Assembly: GCF_002218065.1 (NCBI RefSeq)
Contig: NZ_BDUB01000001.1
Span: 3,660,737 to 3,724,736 of the forward strand
Length of the DNA: 64,000 nt
Reading direction: 5' to 3'
DNA from: Nodularia sp. NIES-3585
GTDB taxonomy: Bacteria > Cyanobacteriota > Cyanobacteriia > Cyanobacteriales > Nostocaceae
The translations under genes and the position numbers were made by a program. Of the stretch, positions 8,818 through 17,698 are shown in pieces (position 1 is the stretch's first letter; each line of letters begins with the position of its first letter). Under the pieces are notes generated by a model that was not told the origin of the DNA, searched no databases, and saw nothing but the letters and a program-made list of their open reading frames with translations.

Positions 8818-9597
8818 TTAACCAAAACGTCCCAAAACATAGTCATGGGTGCGGGAATCTAAGGGGTTGTTAAATATTTGATTTGTGACACCAAATTCAA
8901 CCATTTGACCAATACGACTTTCATCGGTGCTGAAAAAAGCTGTGAAATCTGAAACACGAGTTGCTTGTTGCATGTTGTGAGTCACAATGGCAATTGTCAA
9001 TTCAGAGCGCAAACTCTGGATTAGTTCCTCAATTTTCATAGTAGCGATAGGGTCAAGAGCGGAACAAGGTTCATCCATTAGAAGAACTTTTGGTTTGACG
9101 GCTAAAGCACGAGCAATGCAGAGTCGCTGTTGTTGTCCACCAGAAAGACCTAAAGCGGATTTATCTAACTTATCTTTGACTTCATTCCAAAGTGCAGCAC
9201 CTTTCAGGGCAGATTCTACCACGGCATCTAATTCTATCTGTGAACATCTGCCAGCTATTCTGACCCCATAAGCCACATTTTCGTAAATGCTCATGGGGAA
9301 AGGATTTGGTTTTTGGAACACCATACCAATTTGGCGGCGTAATCGATTTAAGTTGATGCGGGGGTCATAAATATTTTGACCCAAAAATTCTACACGTCCT
9401 TCTACTTTCACCGAACCTTCTAATTCGCCAATTCTATTTAAACTCTTGATGAAGGTTGATTTACCACAACCACTAGGGCCTATAAGTGCAGTTATTTGAT
9501 TCTGATAAATATCTATGGAAACATTATCAACTGCTTTAGTTTTGCTGTAGTAAAAGCTGAGATTTTTGACTTGAATAGCGGGAATTAATTTGTTCAT
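8818..9597 (-). CDS. pstB: Phosphate ABC transporter ATP-binding protein
   Basis: Canonical PstB of 259 residues with Walker A GPSGCGKS (40-47), Q-loop [10 protein letters not shown] (Q95), signature LSGGQQQR and Walker [13 protein letters not shown]. It drives high-affinity phosphate import together with PstC and PstA in the cytoplasmic membrane. It is the last gene of pstS-pstC-pstA-pstB, 42 bp after pstA. ATG at 9597. Confidence 0.96.
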   Translation of the reverse strand: MNKLIPAIQVKNLSFYYSKTKAVDNVSIDIYQNQITALIGPSGCGKSTFIKSLNRIGELEGSVKVEGRVEFLGQNIYDPRINLNRLRRQIGMVFQKPNPFPMSIYENVAYGVRIAGRCSQIELDAVVESALKGAALWNEVKDKLDKSALGLSGGQQQRLCIARALAVKPKVLLMDEPCSALDPIATMKIEELIQSLRSELTIAIVTHNMQQATRVSDFTAFFSTDESRIGQMVEFGVTNQIFNNPLDSRTHDYVLGRFG

Positions 9598-9639
9598 TTT
9601 TTCTATAAATTTGCAATTTTCAACTTCAAGTTTGAGTTT

Positions 9640-10521
9640 TTACTTAATCTTTCTTTTACTAGTAATTAAGCGAGAAATAATACTGACAAATAAAATCAAG
9701 CTAAGTAAGACTATAGAAGTAGTCCAGACTAATTGATGTTTTTGCGGGTCTGGGTCGTTGTAGAGGTTGTAAATTAATACTGGTAAGGAAGCTGTTGGGC
9801 TGAGTAATCCTTCTGACCAATCGAGGCTAAACAAAGCCGTAAAAATTAGGGGTGCTGTTTCACCAGATGCACGAGCGACGGCTAAAAGAATACCTGTGGT
9901 AATTGCAGGTAATGCAGCAGTAATTACGATGCGAAAAGTGGTTTGTAAACGATTACCTCCTAAAGCTGCGGAGGCTAGGCGTTGGTCTGTAGGAACTAAT
10001 TTTAAAGCTTCTTCGGTGGTCAGGACAATTACGGGTAGCATAATTGTGGCTAGAGCAAAACCAGCCGCGATCGCACTAAATGTTTTAGTGACGAAAACAT
10101 TTATACTGTAAGCAAATACACCCACAACAATAGAAGGCACACCAGTGAGAATATTAGTGATAAAGCGCACAAAATTAGCTGCGGGGTTAATCCGACCAAA
10201 TTCGGCTAAAAATATTCCCGTTAATATGCCTACTGGAACACTTAATAGTGCCGCAATGCTGACGATGACTACCGTTCCTAGAATGGCATTGCCAAAGCCA
10301 AAATCAATCACAGGATTGACAAACATTTCTAGCTTGAGTCCAGATATTCCCCGTGAGATAATTTCCCACAAAATGGATAATAAAGGAATTAAAGCTATAA
10401 CTGTGAATCCCAAGGCGATCGCATTCATTAAATAAGTAAAGAACTGCCTTGATTTTGGTAAAGGCGTAAATAATTCATTAGCAAAAGATGGCTCTATTCC
10501 CGACTTCTGATAACCACTCAT
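9640..10521 (-). CDS. pstA: Phosphate ABC transporter permease
   Basis: A 293-residue membrane protein with six predicted transmembrane segments and the binding-protein-dependent transport (EAA-type) loop in the stretch AALGGNRLQTTFRIV. It pairs with PstC to form the phosphate channel. It lies 60 bp after pstC, in the operon led by pstS. Confidence 0.95.
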   Translation of the reverse strand: MSGYQKSGIEPSFANELFTPLPKSRQFFTYLMNAIALGFTVIALIPLLSILWEIISRGISGLKLEMFVNPVIDFGFGNAILGTVVIVSIAALLSVPVGILTGIFLAEFGRINPAANFVRFITNILTGVPSIVVGVFAYSINVFVTKTFSAIAAGFALATIMLPVIVLTTEEALKLVPTDQRLASAALGGNRLQTTFRIVITAALPAITTGILLAVARASGETAPLIFTALFSLDWSEGLLSPTASLPVLIYNLYNDPDPQKHQLVWTTSIVLLSLILFVSIISRLITSKRKIK

Positions 10522-10581
10522 ATTTATCTAAAGTTGTAATATCTGGTTTACTGACGACATACAATATATTTGATTTATCTT

Positions 10582-11574
10582 TTAGCGATTTTTTTTCCCC
10601 ACCCACTCTACCAGGAGAATAGCACCAATATTCACAAACAGAGTCACTCCAAACAAAACTAACCCCAAATAAGTTAAAGCCCCAATGTGCAATCCTCGGT
10701 CAGCTTCGGCAAATTCATTGGCTATAACAGACGGTATTGTATAACCCGGATCTAATAAAGAAGCACTGATTTGAGAAGAATTGCCAATCACCATAGTGAC
10801 AGCCATTGTTTCGCCTAAAGCTCTTCCTAAAGCCAACATTGCTGCGCTCACAATTCCCGAAAATCCAGCAGGTAGCAAGACTCTAAAAATTGTTTCCCAA
10901 CGAGTACTACCCAAAGCCATAGACGAACTACGTAATTCTTTAGGAATTGCCAATAACACATCACGACTAATTGCTGCTATTGTTGGCAGAATCATAATTG
11001 CGAGGATGATTCCCGCTGTTAACATATTCGTCCCAAAAGGTTCTGTTGTATTAAATAGTGGTATCCAACTAAAATATTTGGCTATCAATCGTTGCAGGGG
11101 TTCTAAGACTGGAATAAAAACAAAAATTCCCCATAAACCAATAATTACACTAGGAATTGCGGCAATTAATTGCACCACAAATGCCAGAGTTGTTTGTATA
11201 GAGCGGGGTAAAAAATTTTCACTTGTAACTAATGCCACTGCTAAACCTACAGGAAAAGCAAATAAAATGGCGATCGCGCTACTTACCAGAGTTCCATAGA
11301 TATAAGGTAAAGCACCGAAAATCTCATTACCTACATCCCAATCTTGCCCCCATAAAAACTTTATACCAAACTTAGCAATAGCCGGTCGAGCTTCTTGAAA
11401 AATAGTCCAACTCATCACAAATAGCATCGCTACAGTAATGGCGGTAAAAGTATAGACTAGCCATGTAAATCCTTGGTCAAACCAGCCTTTTATGCCATTA
11501 TTACCTATTAATTCAACATTTTCATCATTTAGATTTAATGAATTATTGTAGGGTGAATTAGATGAATTTTTCAT
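10582..11574 (-). CDS. pstC: Phosphate ABC transporter permease
   Basis: A 330-residue permease with six or so transmembrane helices and the EAA-type loop SSMALGSTRWETIFRVLLP. It has an extended hydrophilic N-terminus of about 35 residues (Asn-rich), longer than in enterobacterial PstC and usual for cyanobacteria. It is the second gene of the operon, 90 bp after pstS. Confidence 0.95.
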   Translation of the reverse strand: MKNSSNSPYNNSLNLNDENVELIGNNGIKGWFDQGFTWLVYTFTAITVAMLFVMSWTIFQEARPAIAKFGIKFLWGQDWDVGNEIFGALPYIYGTLVSSAIAILFAFPVGLAVALVTSENFLPRSIQTTLAFVVQLIAAIPSVIIGLWGIFVFIPVLEPLQRLIAKYFSWIPLFNTTEPFGTNMLTAGIILAIMILPTIAAISRDVLLAIPKELRSSSMALGSTRWETIFRVLLPAGFSGIVSAAMLALGRALGETMAVTMVIGNSSQISASLLDPGYTIPSVIANEFAEADRGLHIGALTYLGLVLFGVTLFVNIGAILLVEWVGKKNR

Positions 11575-11664
11575 ATAATTTAAATAAATACACTATTTGT
11601 TATTAATAGGGTGAACAAATAGTTCACCCAGTTGAAAGAAATGATTAAGATGGTAAATTATGGC

Positions 11665-12711
11665 TTATTTAACAGTACTATTCACTGTCTGCAATACCCG
11701 ATTTGTCACTGCGGGGGGAATTGACGTATAGTTCATGTCATCATTTAATTTTTGGCCATCAGTCAATACCCAATTAATCCATTTCTTCACAGCATCAGCT
11801 TTGGCAGCATTAGGATACTGTTTATAAACCATCATCCAGGTGAGACCAACGATAGGATAACCTTGTGCTGGATCTCCTGCAAAGACACGGTAATTATCAG
11901 GAAAAGTCACAGATGATAAAGCTGCGTTTGCAGACTGCAAAGAAGGAGCAACAAATTGACCTGCTTTATTTTGGAGAAGCGCTGATTTCAGTTTGTTTTG
12001 GGTAGCGTAGGAATATTCTACATAACCAATAGCACCTGGAGTACGAGCTACTAAAGCAGCTACACCTGGATTACCCTTACCACTAAGGACGTTGGGCAAA
12101 TTCCATTTGGGAGCAGTACCAGTTCCAACTCTACCTTTAAAGTAACTGCTGATTGCACTCAAATGGTTAGTGAAAATAAAAGTTGTCCCGCTACCATCAG
12201 CACGTACAGCAAATCTAATTGGTTGGTTGGGTAGATTTACATTAGGATTATCAGCTTTGATTTTGGGGTCATTCCAGTTGGTAATTTGTCCAGAAAAAAT
12301 AGCTGGTAAAGTATTCCGAGATAATCTCAGATTATTAACACCGGGCAGATTATAAACCACAGAAACAGCACCGCCTGCTGTAGGTACTAAAATTACACCA
12401 TTTTTAACTTTAGCTATGTCACTGTCTGTCATAGCAGCATCACTACCACCAAAATCAACTGTTCCAGCAATCGTTTGCCGAATACCACCACCACTACCAA
12501 TTGCTTGGTAGTTAATTCTCATATCTGGAAATTTCTTTCTCACTTCACGAGCGTATCTTTCATACAAAGGCGCTGGAAAAGTGGCTCCTGCACCGTTGAG
12601 AGTTTGGGCTTGAGCTTGAGCAGGTGCTGCACAAATAGAACCAAGCGCAACAGCAGTTGTTAGCATTGAAGTTGTCAATGCTCGCTGCAAAATGGTGGTG
12701 GAAAAACTCAT
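11665..12711 (-). CDS. pstS: Phosphate-binding periplasmic protein
   Basis: A 348-residue solute-binding protein. The signal peptide (about 1-34) ends in an Ala/Gln-rich stretch with no lipobox Cys. The mature part starts LNGAGATFPAPLYERY, the PstS hallmark, followed by FGGSDAAM and RADGSGTTFIFTNHLS, which carry phosphate contacts. It delivers phosphate to PstCAB. A GAGG ribosome-binding site lies just before the ATG, and a five-unit Pho box lies 60-110 bp upstream. Confidence 0.96.
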   Translation of the reverse strand: MSFSTTILQRALTTSMLTTAVALGSICAAPAQAQAQTLNGAGATFPAPLYERYAREVRKKFPDMRINYQAIGSGGGIRQTIAGTVDFGGSDAAMTDSDIAKVKNGVILVPTAGGAVSVVYNLPGVNNLRLSRNTLPAIFSGQITNWNDPKIKADNPNVNLPNQPIRFAVRADGSGTTFIFTNHLSAISSYFKGRVGTGTAPKWNLPNVLSGKGNPGVAALVARTPGAIGYVEYSYATQNKLKSALLQNKAGQFVAPSLQSANAALSSVTFPDNYRVFAGDPAQGYPIVGLTWMMVYKQYPNAAKADAVKKWINWVLTDGQKLNDDMNYTSIPPAVTNRVLQTVNSTVK

Positions 12712-12772
12712 ATTACCTCGGAAATTAAGGAATAATTTTGGGTTTATTTACAACATTTTAATTTGTGTAATA

Positions 12773-12820
12773 TTAAGCAGAGTTTAAGAATATGTTAATA
12801 CGGCTTTAAAGTATTATTAA
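12773..12820 (-). promoter_or_regulatory. Tandem Pho box upstream of pstS
   Basis: TTAA cores begin at 12773, 12784, 12795, 12806 and 12817, a run of five at exactly 11-bp spacing. Cyanobacterial PhoB/SphR boxes are tandem 8-bp direct repeats of the YTTAAYYW type separated by 3 bp, which gives an 11-bp period. The site lies 62-109 bp upstream of the pstS start, where an activator would bind. Units were read by eye. Confidence 0.85.
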
Positions 12821-13033
12821 AAAGCAATTTACCAGTAATTGTGAGAAGATTTATTTGAAGATATTTAATAAAATTATAAAGTCATGAGTGCAAACATTAT
12901 TCTTTACATAACTTAACAATAGTCTTGTTTAAAATTGACATAAACTGCCGTATAATTAGTTATAGGATAACTTGAGAGAAAGGCCTCTATTCGCCATAAA
13001 GCTATATATAGGGCATCTTTTAGAGCATCACAT

Positions 13034-13106
13034 GGGGCTATAGCGCAGTTGGTAGCGCATCTCAATGGCATTGAGGGGGTCAGCGGTTCGAATCCGCTTA
13101 GCTCCA
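13034..13106 (+). tRNA. tRNA-Ala (anticodon GGC)
   Basis: A 73-nt cloverleaf. Acceptor GGGGCTA pairs with TAGCTCC (one G-T), the D-arm is GCGC-AGTTGGTA-GCGC, the anticodon loop is ATGGCAT with GGC at 34-36, and the T-arm is AGCGG-TTCGAAT-CCGCT. The discriminator base is A. CCA is not encoded, so it must be added after transcription. Confidence 0.95.
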
Positions 13107-13343
13107 TATTTTAATTATCCAGCCACAAAAGCTGGAATTGTAAATATGGTATTGGGTTTCATCCCTGGTTTTTCGCTTTTGCAGGAATTCCAAGCAATTT
13201 TTTAGTATTTCCGCAATTGTCAATTCATCAATATTGAAGATATCAGCAATCGCGTCTACGGAAATTGCTTGCTGTTGTGCCGCTAATATATTCAGAATGA
13301 GGCGGCTAAGTTCCTGCTGTGGTGCGGGTGGGAGTGGGAGCAT
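13098..13343 (-). CDS. Small hypothetical protein with possible winged-helix fold
   Basis: An 81-residue reading frame starting MLPLPPAPQQELSRLILNIL. Residues 8-60 could form three helices of an HTH type (SVDAIADIFNIDELTIAEIL). Its last three codons run antisense into the 3' end of the tRNA-Ala gene. The last 15 residues look non-conserved, so the true protein may have been shortened or read through. I do not recognise a family. Confidence 0.42.
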   Translation of the reverse strand: MLPLPPAPQQELSRLILNILAAQQQAISVDAIADIFNIDELTIAEILKNCLEFLQKRKTRDETQYHIYNSSFCGWIIKIWS

Positions 13344-13439
13344 AGTTTGTAAAAATCTTGATTAGGGAACACCAAAAAATTGTAGTCGGGGAAAGCGATC
13401 GCGTAATCCACGATAAATTTAAGGGATAGTGGTGGGTTA

Positions 13440-13474
13440 CTACAAATTGGGGATTTTATTCCTTGGAAGTCCCT
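13440..13474. repeat. 35-bp dispersed repeat, copy 1 of 3
   Basis: Begins ctacaaattggggatttt and ends ccttggaagtccct. Identical 35-bp copies lie at 47187-47221 and 49037-49071. In copies 1 and 3 the word ggtgggttac stands just upstream. The surrounding 13344-13665 region holds no other gene that I can support. Confidence 0.9.
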
Positions 13475-13665
13475 CATGTAGAAACTATTTCTGAAGATTG
13501 TGATCAATGCGTGAAAATTTACAGTATAATTGCTTTGATATAGTGCTGGCTAAGTAATTTTTCTCACACCAAAGTTAATAATAACTTTTTGCGGATCTCT
13601 CTAAAGATTCTTGTAAGACTACACTAGTCTCTTTCAGAATCAATAACAAGATTTTCGTTTTTTTA

Positions 13666-13962
13666 ATGTCCAGTTTTCCCAACTCTAAAATTAAGATGAA
13701 ACTAATCAAAAAATCTGAAAAACTTCTCCTCGATAAAATCAAGCTTATGGAGGAAGCTGAAGAACAAAGTCTGACATTAGAAACTCCTAATATTCCAGAA
13801 CCAGAACCGATAGTTGAGGAATATGAAGAATATCTAGAGAATGGAGAAATTAACTATATTCCTTTACGTACTCATCCCATAATCCAATCTGTGGGTAACT
13901 CAGGTTGGCAAGTTTCTGATATTTGGAAGGATGTCAGAGTGGATGATTTCTCTAGGGGATAA
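13666..13962 (+). CDS. Small acidic hypothetical protein
   Basis: A 98-residue protein. It has a basic N-terminal third (MKLIKKSEKLLLDKIKL), an acidic Glu/Pro stretch (about residues 35-62) and a more ordered C-terminus (THPIIQSVGNSGWQVSDIW). No family is recognised. The start could be the ATG at 13666 or a later one at 13696. A perfect palindrome 29 bp after the stop may terminate transcription. Confidence 0.5.
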   Translation: MSSFPNSKIKMKLIKKSEKLLLDKIKLMEEAEEQSLTLETPNIPEPEPIVEEYEEYLENGEINYIPLRTHPIIQSVGNSGWQVSDIWKDVRVDDFSRG

Positions 13963-13990
13963 AACTAAACCTGGGGACTAGAATAACCCT

Positions 13991-14020
13991 TGTAGAGACG
14001 TTCCATGGAACGTCTCTACA
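13991..14020 (+). terminator. 30-bp perfect palindrome followed by T-run
   Basis: Starts tgtagagacgttcc and reads the same on both strands over 30 bp, then runs into TTTTTTG. It can fold as a rho-independent terminator for the small gene upstream. The same type of palindrome is common as a dispersed repeat in Nostocales, so it may be a repeat that serves as a terminator. Confidence 0.7.
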
Positions 14021-14123
14021 TTTTTTGTCTAAGATGTATATTGTATATTTTAAAACTTAGATTATACATAGAAAATCAAACCTCTAAGTATGTATAGTGC
14101 AACCAGTAGTTTTTAATTCAGTA

Positions 14124-14819
14124 TTACTGGCTGTAAAATGATGCTTGGTTTGGTTTTGCCTGCCACAGAGTATCAACACTCACAAATTCATAGCCTTGCT
14201 GTAGCAATTGCGGAACCAGTATTTTTAATATAGCAGCAACATCTTGTCCACCACAAGTACCATCATGCAAAACAATTAGTGAACCGTTCTGGACTTGTTT
14301 GAGAACTCGTTGGACTACAGTGGTTACTCCCGGTCTTACCCAGTCTTCTGGTACAACACTCCACATAACTGGGCGGTAATTCCATTTCAGAAATAATTGT
14401 AAGGTTTGGGGTGTAAATAAACCGTTGGGAGGTCGCACATCACAGACTTGTTCGGGTGTCAAGTCGCAAGCATTGTAAATGGCGGCTTGAGTTTTCGCTA
14501 AACTGTCTTGTAAGTCATTGGGCGAAAGTGTGGGAAAAGAACGATGATCATAACCATGTAATCCGATCCAGTGTCCGCGATCGCATATAGCTTTGGCAAT
14601 AGCCGGGGAACGGTTAACACAAGCACCCAACCAGAAAAAACTAGCTTTGATATTGTAATGGTCTAATACAGCCAATACTTGGGGCGTGTATTCCGGGTGG
14701 GGGCCATCATCAAAGGTGAGTGCGATCGCTTTATGATAGCGGTTACCACTCCAAAGACAATGAGGAAAACTCGGTTGGAGAATCCGATAAAAAAACGGGA
14801 ACAGGGGCGCTAGCTGCAT
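14124..14819 (-). CDS. Polysaccharide deacetylase (NodB-homology, CE4)
   Basis: A 231-residue CE4 esterase. Motif 1 TFDDGPH gives catalytic base D37 and metal ligand D38, motif 2 gives metal ligands H88 and H92 (LHGYDHRS), motif 3 is around DVRPPNGLFTP, and the late histidine is in LIVLHDG. It probably removes N-acetyl groups from peptidoglycan or an exopolysaccharide. No clear signal peptide is seen, though a hydrophobic N-terminus (LFPFFYRIL) could anchor it. Monocistronic. Confidence 0.9.
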   Translation of the reverse strand: MQLAPLFPFFYRILQPSFPHCLWSGNRYHKAIALTFDDGPHPEYTPQVLAVLDHYNIKASFFWLGACVNRSPAIAKAICDRGHWIGLHGYDHRSFPTLSPNDLQDSLAKTQAAIYNACDLTPEQVCDVRPPNGLFTPQTLQLFLKWNYRPVMWSVVPEDWVRPGVTTVVQRVLKQVQNGSLIVLHDGTCGGQDVAAILKILVPQLLQQGYEFVSVDTLWQAKPNQASFYSQ

Positions 14820-14952
14820 TTTAAGTTTTTTGTAGCTTGTATTAGTTTAGCGTTGACAAAATTAAGATATCTATAGATTAGTCAAGGTAAGCGCATTTAA
14901 ATGGTATTCACAAAGGGATTTAGGACAACTCGTCAAATATAAAATTCCTTCT

Positions 14953-16062
14953 ATGCGCCTGTCCTCATTAGATGTTTTTCGCGGTATTACCATTGCTGCT
15001 ATGATTTTAGTCAACATGGCAGGAGTTGCGGGTGATGTATACCCCCCCTTAGCTCATGCAGATTGGCATGGTTGCACACCCACAGACTTAGTATTTCCCT
15101 TCTTCCTGTTTATTGTCGGTGTAGCCATGACTTTTTCCTTATCAAAGTATACCGAAAAAGTTTACTCGCGGATCTTCCGCCGTGCCGCCATACTTTTTGC
15201 TTTGGGGTTGCTACTGAATGGCTTTTGGAATCAGGGGATTTGGACTTTTGATTTAAGTAATATCCGCATAATGGGAGTATTACAGCGTATAAGTTTGGCA
15301 TACCTGTTAGCCGCGATCGCAATTCTCAAACTACCACGCAAAGCACAATGGATACTAGCAGGTGTATTACTCATCGGCTATTGGCTAACCATGATGTATG
15401 TCCCAGTTCCCGAATATGGCGCAGGTGTACTGACACGAGAAGGTAACTTTAGCGCTTATATTGACCGTTTAATTATTCCCCAAGTCCATTTATATGCAGG
15501 TGACGGATATCAAAATTTAGGAGATCCAGAAGGATTATTTAGCACCATTCCCGCCGTTGTCAACGTTCTCGCTGGCTATTTTACAGGGCAATGGCTACGC
15601 AACCAACCAGTAAAAACACGCACAAGCATAGGGCTAGGATTATTTGGTATTGGTTGCTTAATTATAGGTTGGGCGTGGGGGTGGACATTCCCCATCAACA
15701 AAAAACTCTGGACAAGTTCCTATGTAATCTTCAGCAGTGGTTGGGCTTTACTATTGTTAGCAGCCTGCTATGAACTAATCGAAGTGCGGCTGATACGGCG
15801 CTGGAGTAAGGCTTTTGAAATTATGGGATTAAATGCGATCGCACTCTTCACAGCATCCATTTTATTAATTAAAATCTTAGTCAGAACCAAAATCGGCACA
15901 GGTGAAAACGCCATCAGCACCTACAACTGGATTTACCAAAACATTTTCGCATCATGGGCGGGTACTTTAAACGGTTCATTCTTATTCGCCCTAGTCACCC
16001 TCTTATTCTGGCTAGCAATAGCTTATCTCATGTATCGCCAAAACTGGTTTCTCAAAGTCTAA
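14953..16062 (+). CDS. Acyltransferase-like membrane protein (DUF5009/HGSNAT-type)
   Basis: A 369-residue protein with about ten transmembrane segments. It starts RLSSLDVFRGITIAAMILVNM and contains WHGCTPTDLVFPFFLFIVG, the pattern of heparan-alpha-glucosaminide N-acetyltransferase-related proteins (DUF5009/YeiB-like). Such proteins may acetylate sugars across a membrane; the substrate is unknown. It is divergent from the deacetylase gene at 14124-14819, about 130 bp away, so an acetylation/deacetylation pair on a surface glycan is possible but is only inference. Confidence 0.82.
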   Translation: MRLSSLDVFRGITIAAMILVNMAGVAGDVYPPLAHADWHGCTPTDLVFPFFLFIVGVAMTFSLSKYTEKVYSRIFRRAAILFALGLLLNGFWNQGIWTFDLSNIRIMGVLQRISLAYLLAAIAILKLPRKAQWILAGVLLIGYWLTMMYVPVPEYGAGVLTREGNFSAYIDRLIIPQVHLYAGDGYQNLGDPEGLFSTIPAVVNVLAGYFTGQWLRNQPVKTRTSIGLGLFGIGCLIIGWAWGWTFPINKKLWTSSYVIFSSGWALLLLAACYELIEVRLIRRWSKAFEIMGLNAIALFTASILLIKILVRTKIGTGENAISTYNWIYQNIFASWAGTLNGSFLFALVTLLFWLAIAYLMYRQNWFLKV

Positions 16063-16098
16063 CCTCTGCGCCTCTGCGCCTGGTGCGTGAGATTCTTC

Positions 16099-16683
16099 CT
16101 ACTCCTCCACACTAAAATCAACCTGATCATAAATATCCGCCAACAAAACTTGACAAGGAACAGCAGCTAAATTTAAAGTCACATCCCCATCATCATATTC
16201 AGAAAAAATCCATTTGTTCTTATCAGTCTTGCAGTAATGCTCAACGTGCATAGTATACTGGTCAATCAGAATATACTCTTGAAAACTGCTAATTGTGCGA
16301 TCAGCAGCAAACTTTTCATCGCGGTCATAACTTTTAGTAGATTTTGATAACACCTCAGCAATCATGACAGGGTTTATCAGCGTATCTTTTCTACCTTCCT
16401 GATATTCCAAAGGAGTTTGCATAACCATAACATCAGGATAAGTGTTAATTCGTCTTTGAGGAATCCAAAGACGCTGGTCTGCAATAAAGACTCGATAAGG
16501 CTGACGCTTGAGCAGAAAATTTAGCGTCCCACTTAAGTTCAGAGCAAGTTGGTTGTGATTTGGTGTTCCGCCTGTCATGGGGATAATTTGACCATCAATA
16601 TATTCATGGCGTATTTCTGAATTTACTTCTAGTTCTAGGTATTCTTCAGGCGAATAATAGCTTTGTTCTTGTGCAATGGTCAT
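16099..16683 (-). CDS. Uma2-family (DUF820) putative endonuclease
   Basis: A 194-residue protein starting YSPEEYLELEVNSEIRHEYIDGQI. The PD-(D/E)XK-like core includes the E/D residues around YPDVMVMQTP and the later PVMIAEVLSKSTKSYDRDEKFA. Uma2 proteins are very numerous in cyanobacteria and their function is unclear. Its ATG overlaps the TGA of a short upstream remnant (ATGA), which suggests it was once the second gene of a coupled pair. Confidence 0.88.
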   Translation of the reverse strand: MTIAQEQSYYSPEEYLELEVNSEIRHEYIDGQIIPMTGGTPNHNQLALNLSGTLNFLLKRQPYRVFIADQRLWIPQRRINTYPDVMVMQTPLEYQEGRKDTLINPVMIAEVLSKSTKSYDRDEKFAADRTISSFQEYILIDQYTMHVEHYCKTDKNKWIFSEYDDGDVTLNLAAVPCQVLLADIYDQVDFSVEE

Positions 16684-16784
16684 GATATTTTAACCCCCAA
16701 GGCTGCAAGTCGCTGATTCATCCAAGCTGTGGCTTTGTCGGTTTCTATTACTTTTTCTACTCCTGTTTTAGCAATTTCTAGCAA
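16680..16784 (-). pseudogene. C-terminal remnant of an unknown gene
   Basis: About 34 residues ending TAWMNQRLAALGVKIS, in frame down to a TGA that overlaps the Uma2 start codon. An upstream in-frame stop cuts it off. I do not recognise the family. The coupled stop/start is the only argument that it was coding. Confidence 0.35.
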
Positions 16785-16801
16785 TTATACAGAATATATT
16801 T

Positions 16802-17305
16802 TTATTCAAATACTGATTGAGCCAATAAATTTTCAATAAAAGAGTAGATTTTGTCGTTACTTTCACTAGCATTACACATTAGGTAAGGAATGCTTAATTT
16901 ATCTCTAATTTCCTCAGCGTAATCAATTTCTTGTTCTTGAAAAGAGCGCAGCAGAGCTAGTTCATGTTGGATACTGTCTCTTGAGTTTAGACGTGTATAA
17001 ATCTTTTCCGGTTCGTCAATTAGAACAATAATAGCACTGGGGGAAATGGCTTGATATGTTGAGTACGGAATTTTAGTAACTTCATTATTCTTGTTTAAGA
17101 GGCAAAAATGCCCATCAAGTAAATACCAATTTTCAATATTTAAATATTTGTCTATTGCTGTTACTAGAACATCTTGATTTTCTGTAACATTATCAACTTG
17201 TTTGTTGAGAAGGTGATCTTCTTCCTTTTCAAGAGAAATTAGATTACTTGCTGAAAAATGTTTGATATTAAATCTTGATGCAATTGTGTGACAAATAGTT
17301 GTTTT
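16802..17305 (-). pseudogene. Truncated P-loop kinase/ATPase-like protein
   Basis: About 167 residues can be read without a stop from 17305 to TAA at 16802-16804. The frame starts at what looks like the end of a Walker A motif (KTTICHTIASRF), then has SAIIVLIDEPEKIYTRLNSR (a lid/LID-Arg-like segment) and a C-terminal helix. This resembles adenylate-kinase-like AAA_18 proteins. The N-terminus with the glycines of the P-loop is missing because the end of an IS66 remnant lies exactly there. No start codon remains, so it is a broken gene. Confidence 0.6.
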
Positions 17306-17698
17306 GTAACCGTTCAGGGGGTATAAGAAGACAAAAAATAACCGCCAAAACCAAGCAATAAAATTAAGCAGTTTTCAACAAGTCAGACTCATCAGAACAA
17401 GTAGTAGCTTCTGGAAGCAAAGAAGGCGCAGTTTTATGACCACGAGCCGCAATAACAGCCTGAGTCATAAACTCCAAAACATTACGCTTTTGGGACTTGA
17501 GGGTTGTCAGGACAGTTAACATTCGAGCCACAAACACACTACCAGCCTGAGTTTGAGAGCCAAAACTAGTCCGTCGCCAAATGACAGCAGGACGAATATG
17601 TTCTAAGTGATTGACGCAAGTAAATTCCATATCACTTAATTTATCAGATTTTGGGGGGAATTTTTGGCTATCTCTCTACTACCCCCCTGAACGGTTAC
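17306..17698 (-). mobile_element. Internally deleted IS66-family element
   Basis: 393 bp bounded by inverted ends GTAACCGTTCAGGGGG (17306-17321) and its complement (17683-17698). IS66-family elements start GTAA. Inside remains only the C-terminus of the transposase. The 8-bp flanks (gttgtttt and gtttaaag) do not match, so there is no target duplication; one side has been deleted or rearranged since insertion. It lies between the kinase remnant and the ISKra4-like remnant. Confidence 0.75.
17364..17630 (-). pseudogene. IS66 transposase C-terminal fragment
   Basis: 88 residues containing HIRPAVIWRRTSFGSQTQAG, then RMLTVLTTLKSQKRNVLEF and a PSLLP tail, the usual C-terminal domain of IS66 TnpC. 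The catalytic DDE part and the accessory genes tnpA/tnpB are gone, so it cannot transpose on its own. Confidence 0.8.

Noticed and set aside
10781-11299. 172-codon plus-strand open frame inside pstC
   Set aside because: It is antisense to conserved permease sequence and reflects codon bias of the real gene; no recognisable domain.
13292-13507. 71-codon minus-strand open frame upstream of the small HTH-like gene
   Set aside because: It crosses the 35-bp dispersed repeat and overlaps the better candidate at 13098-13343.
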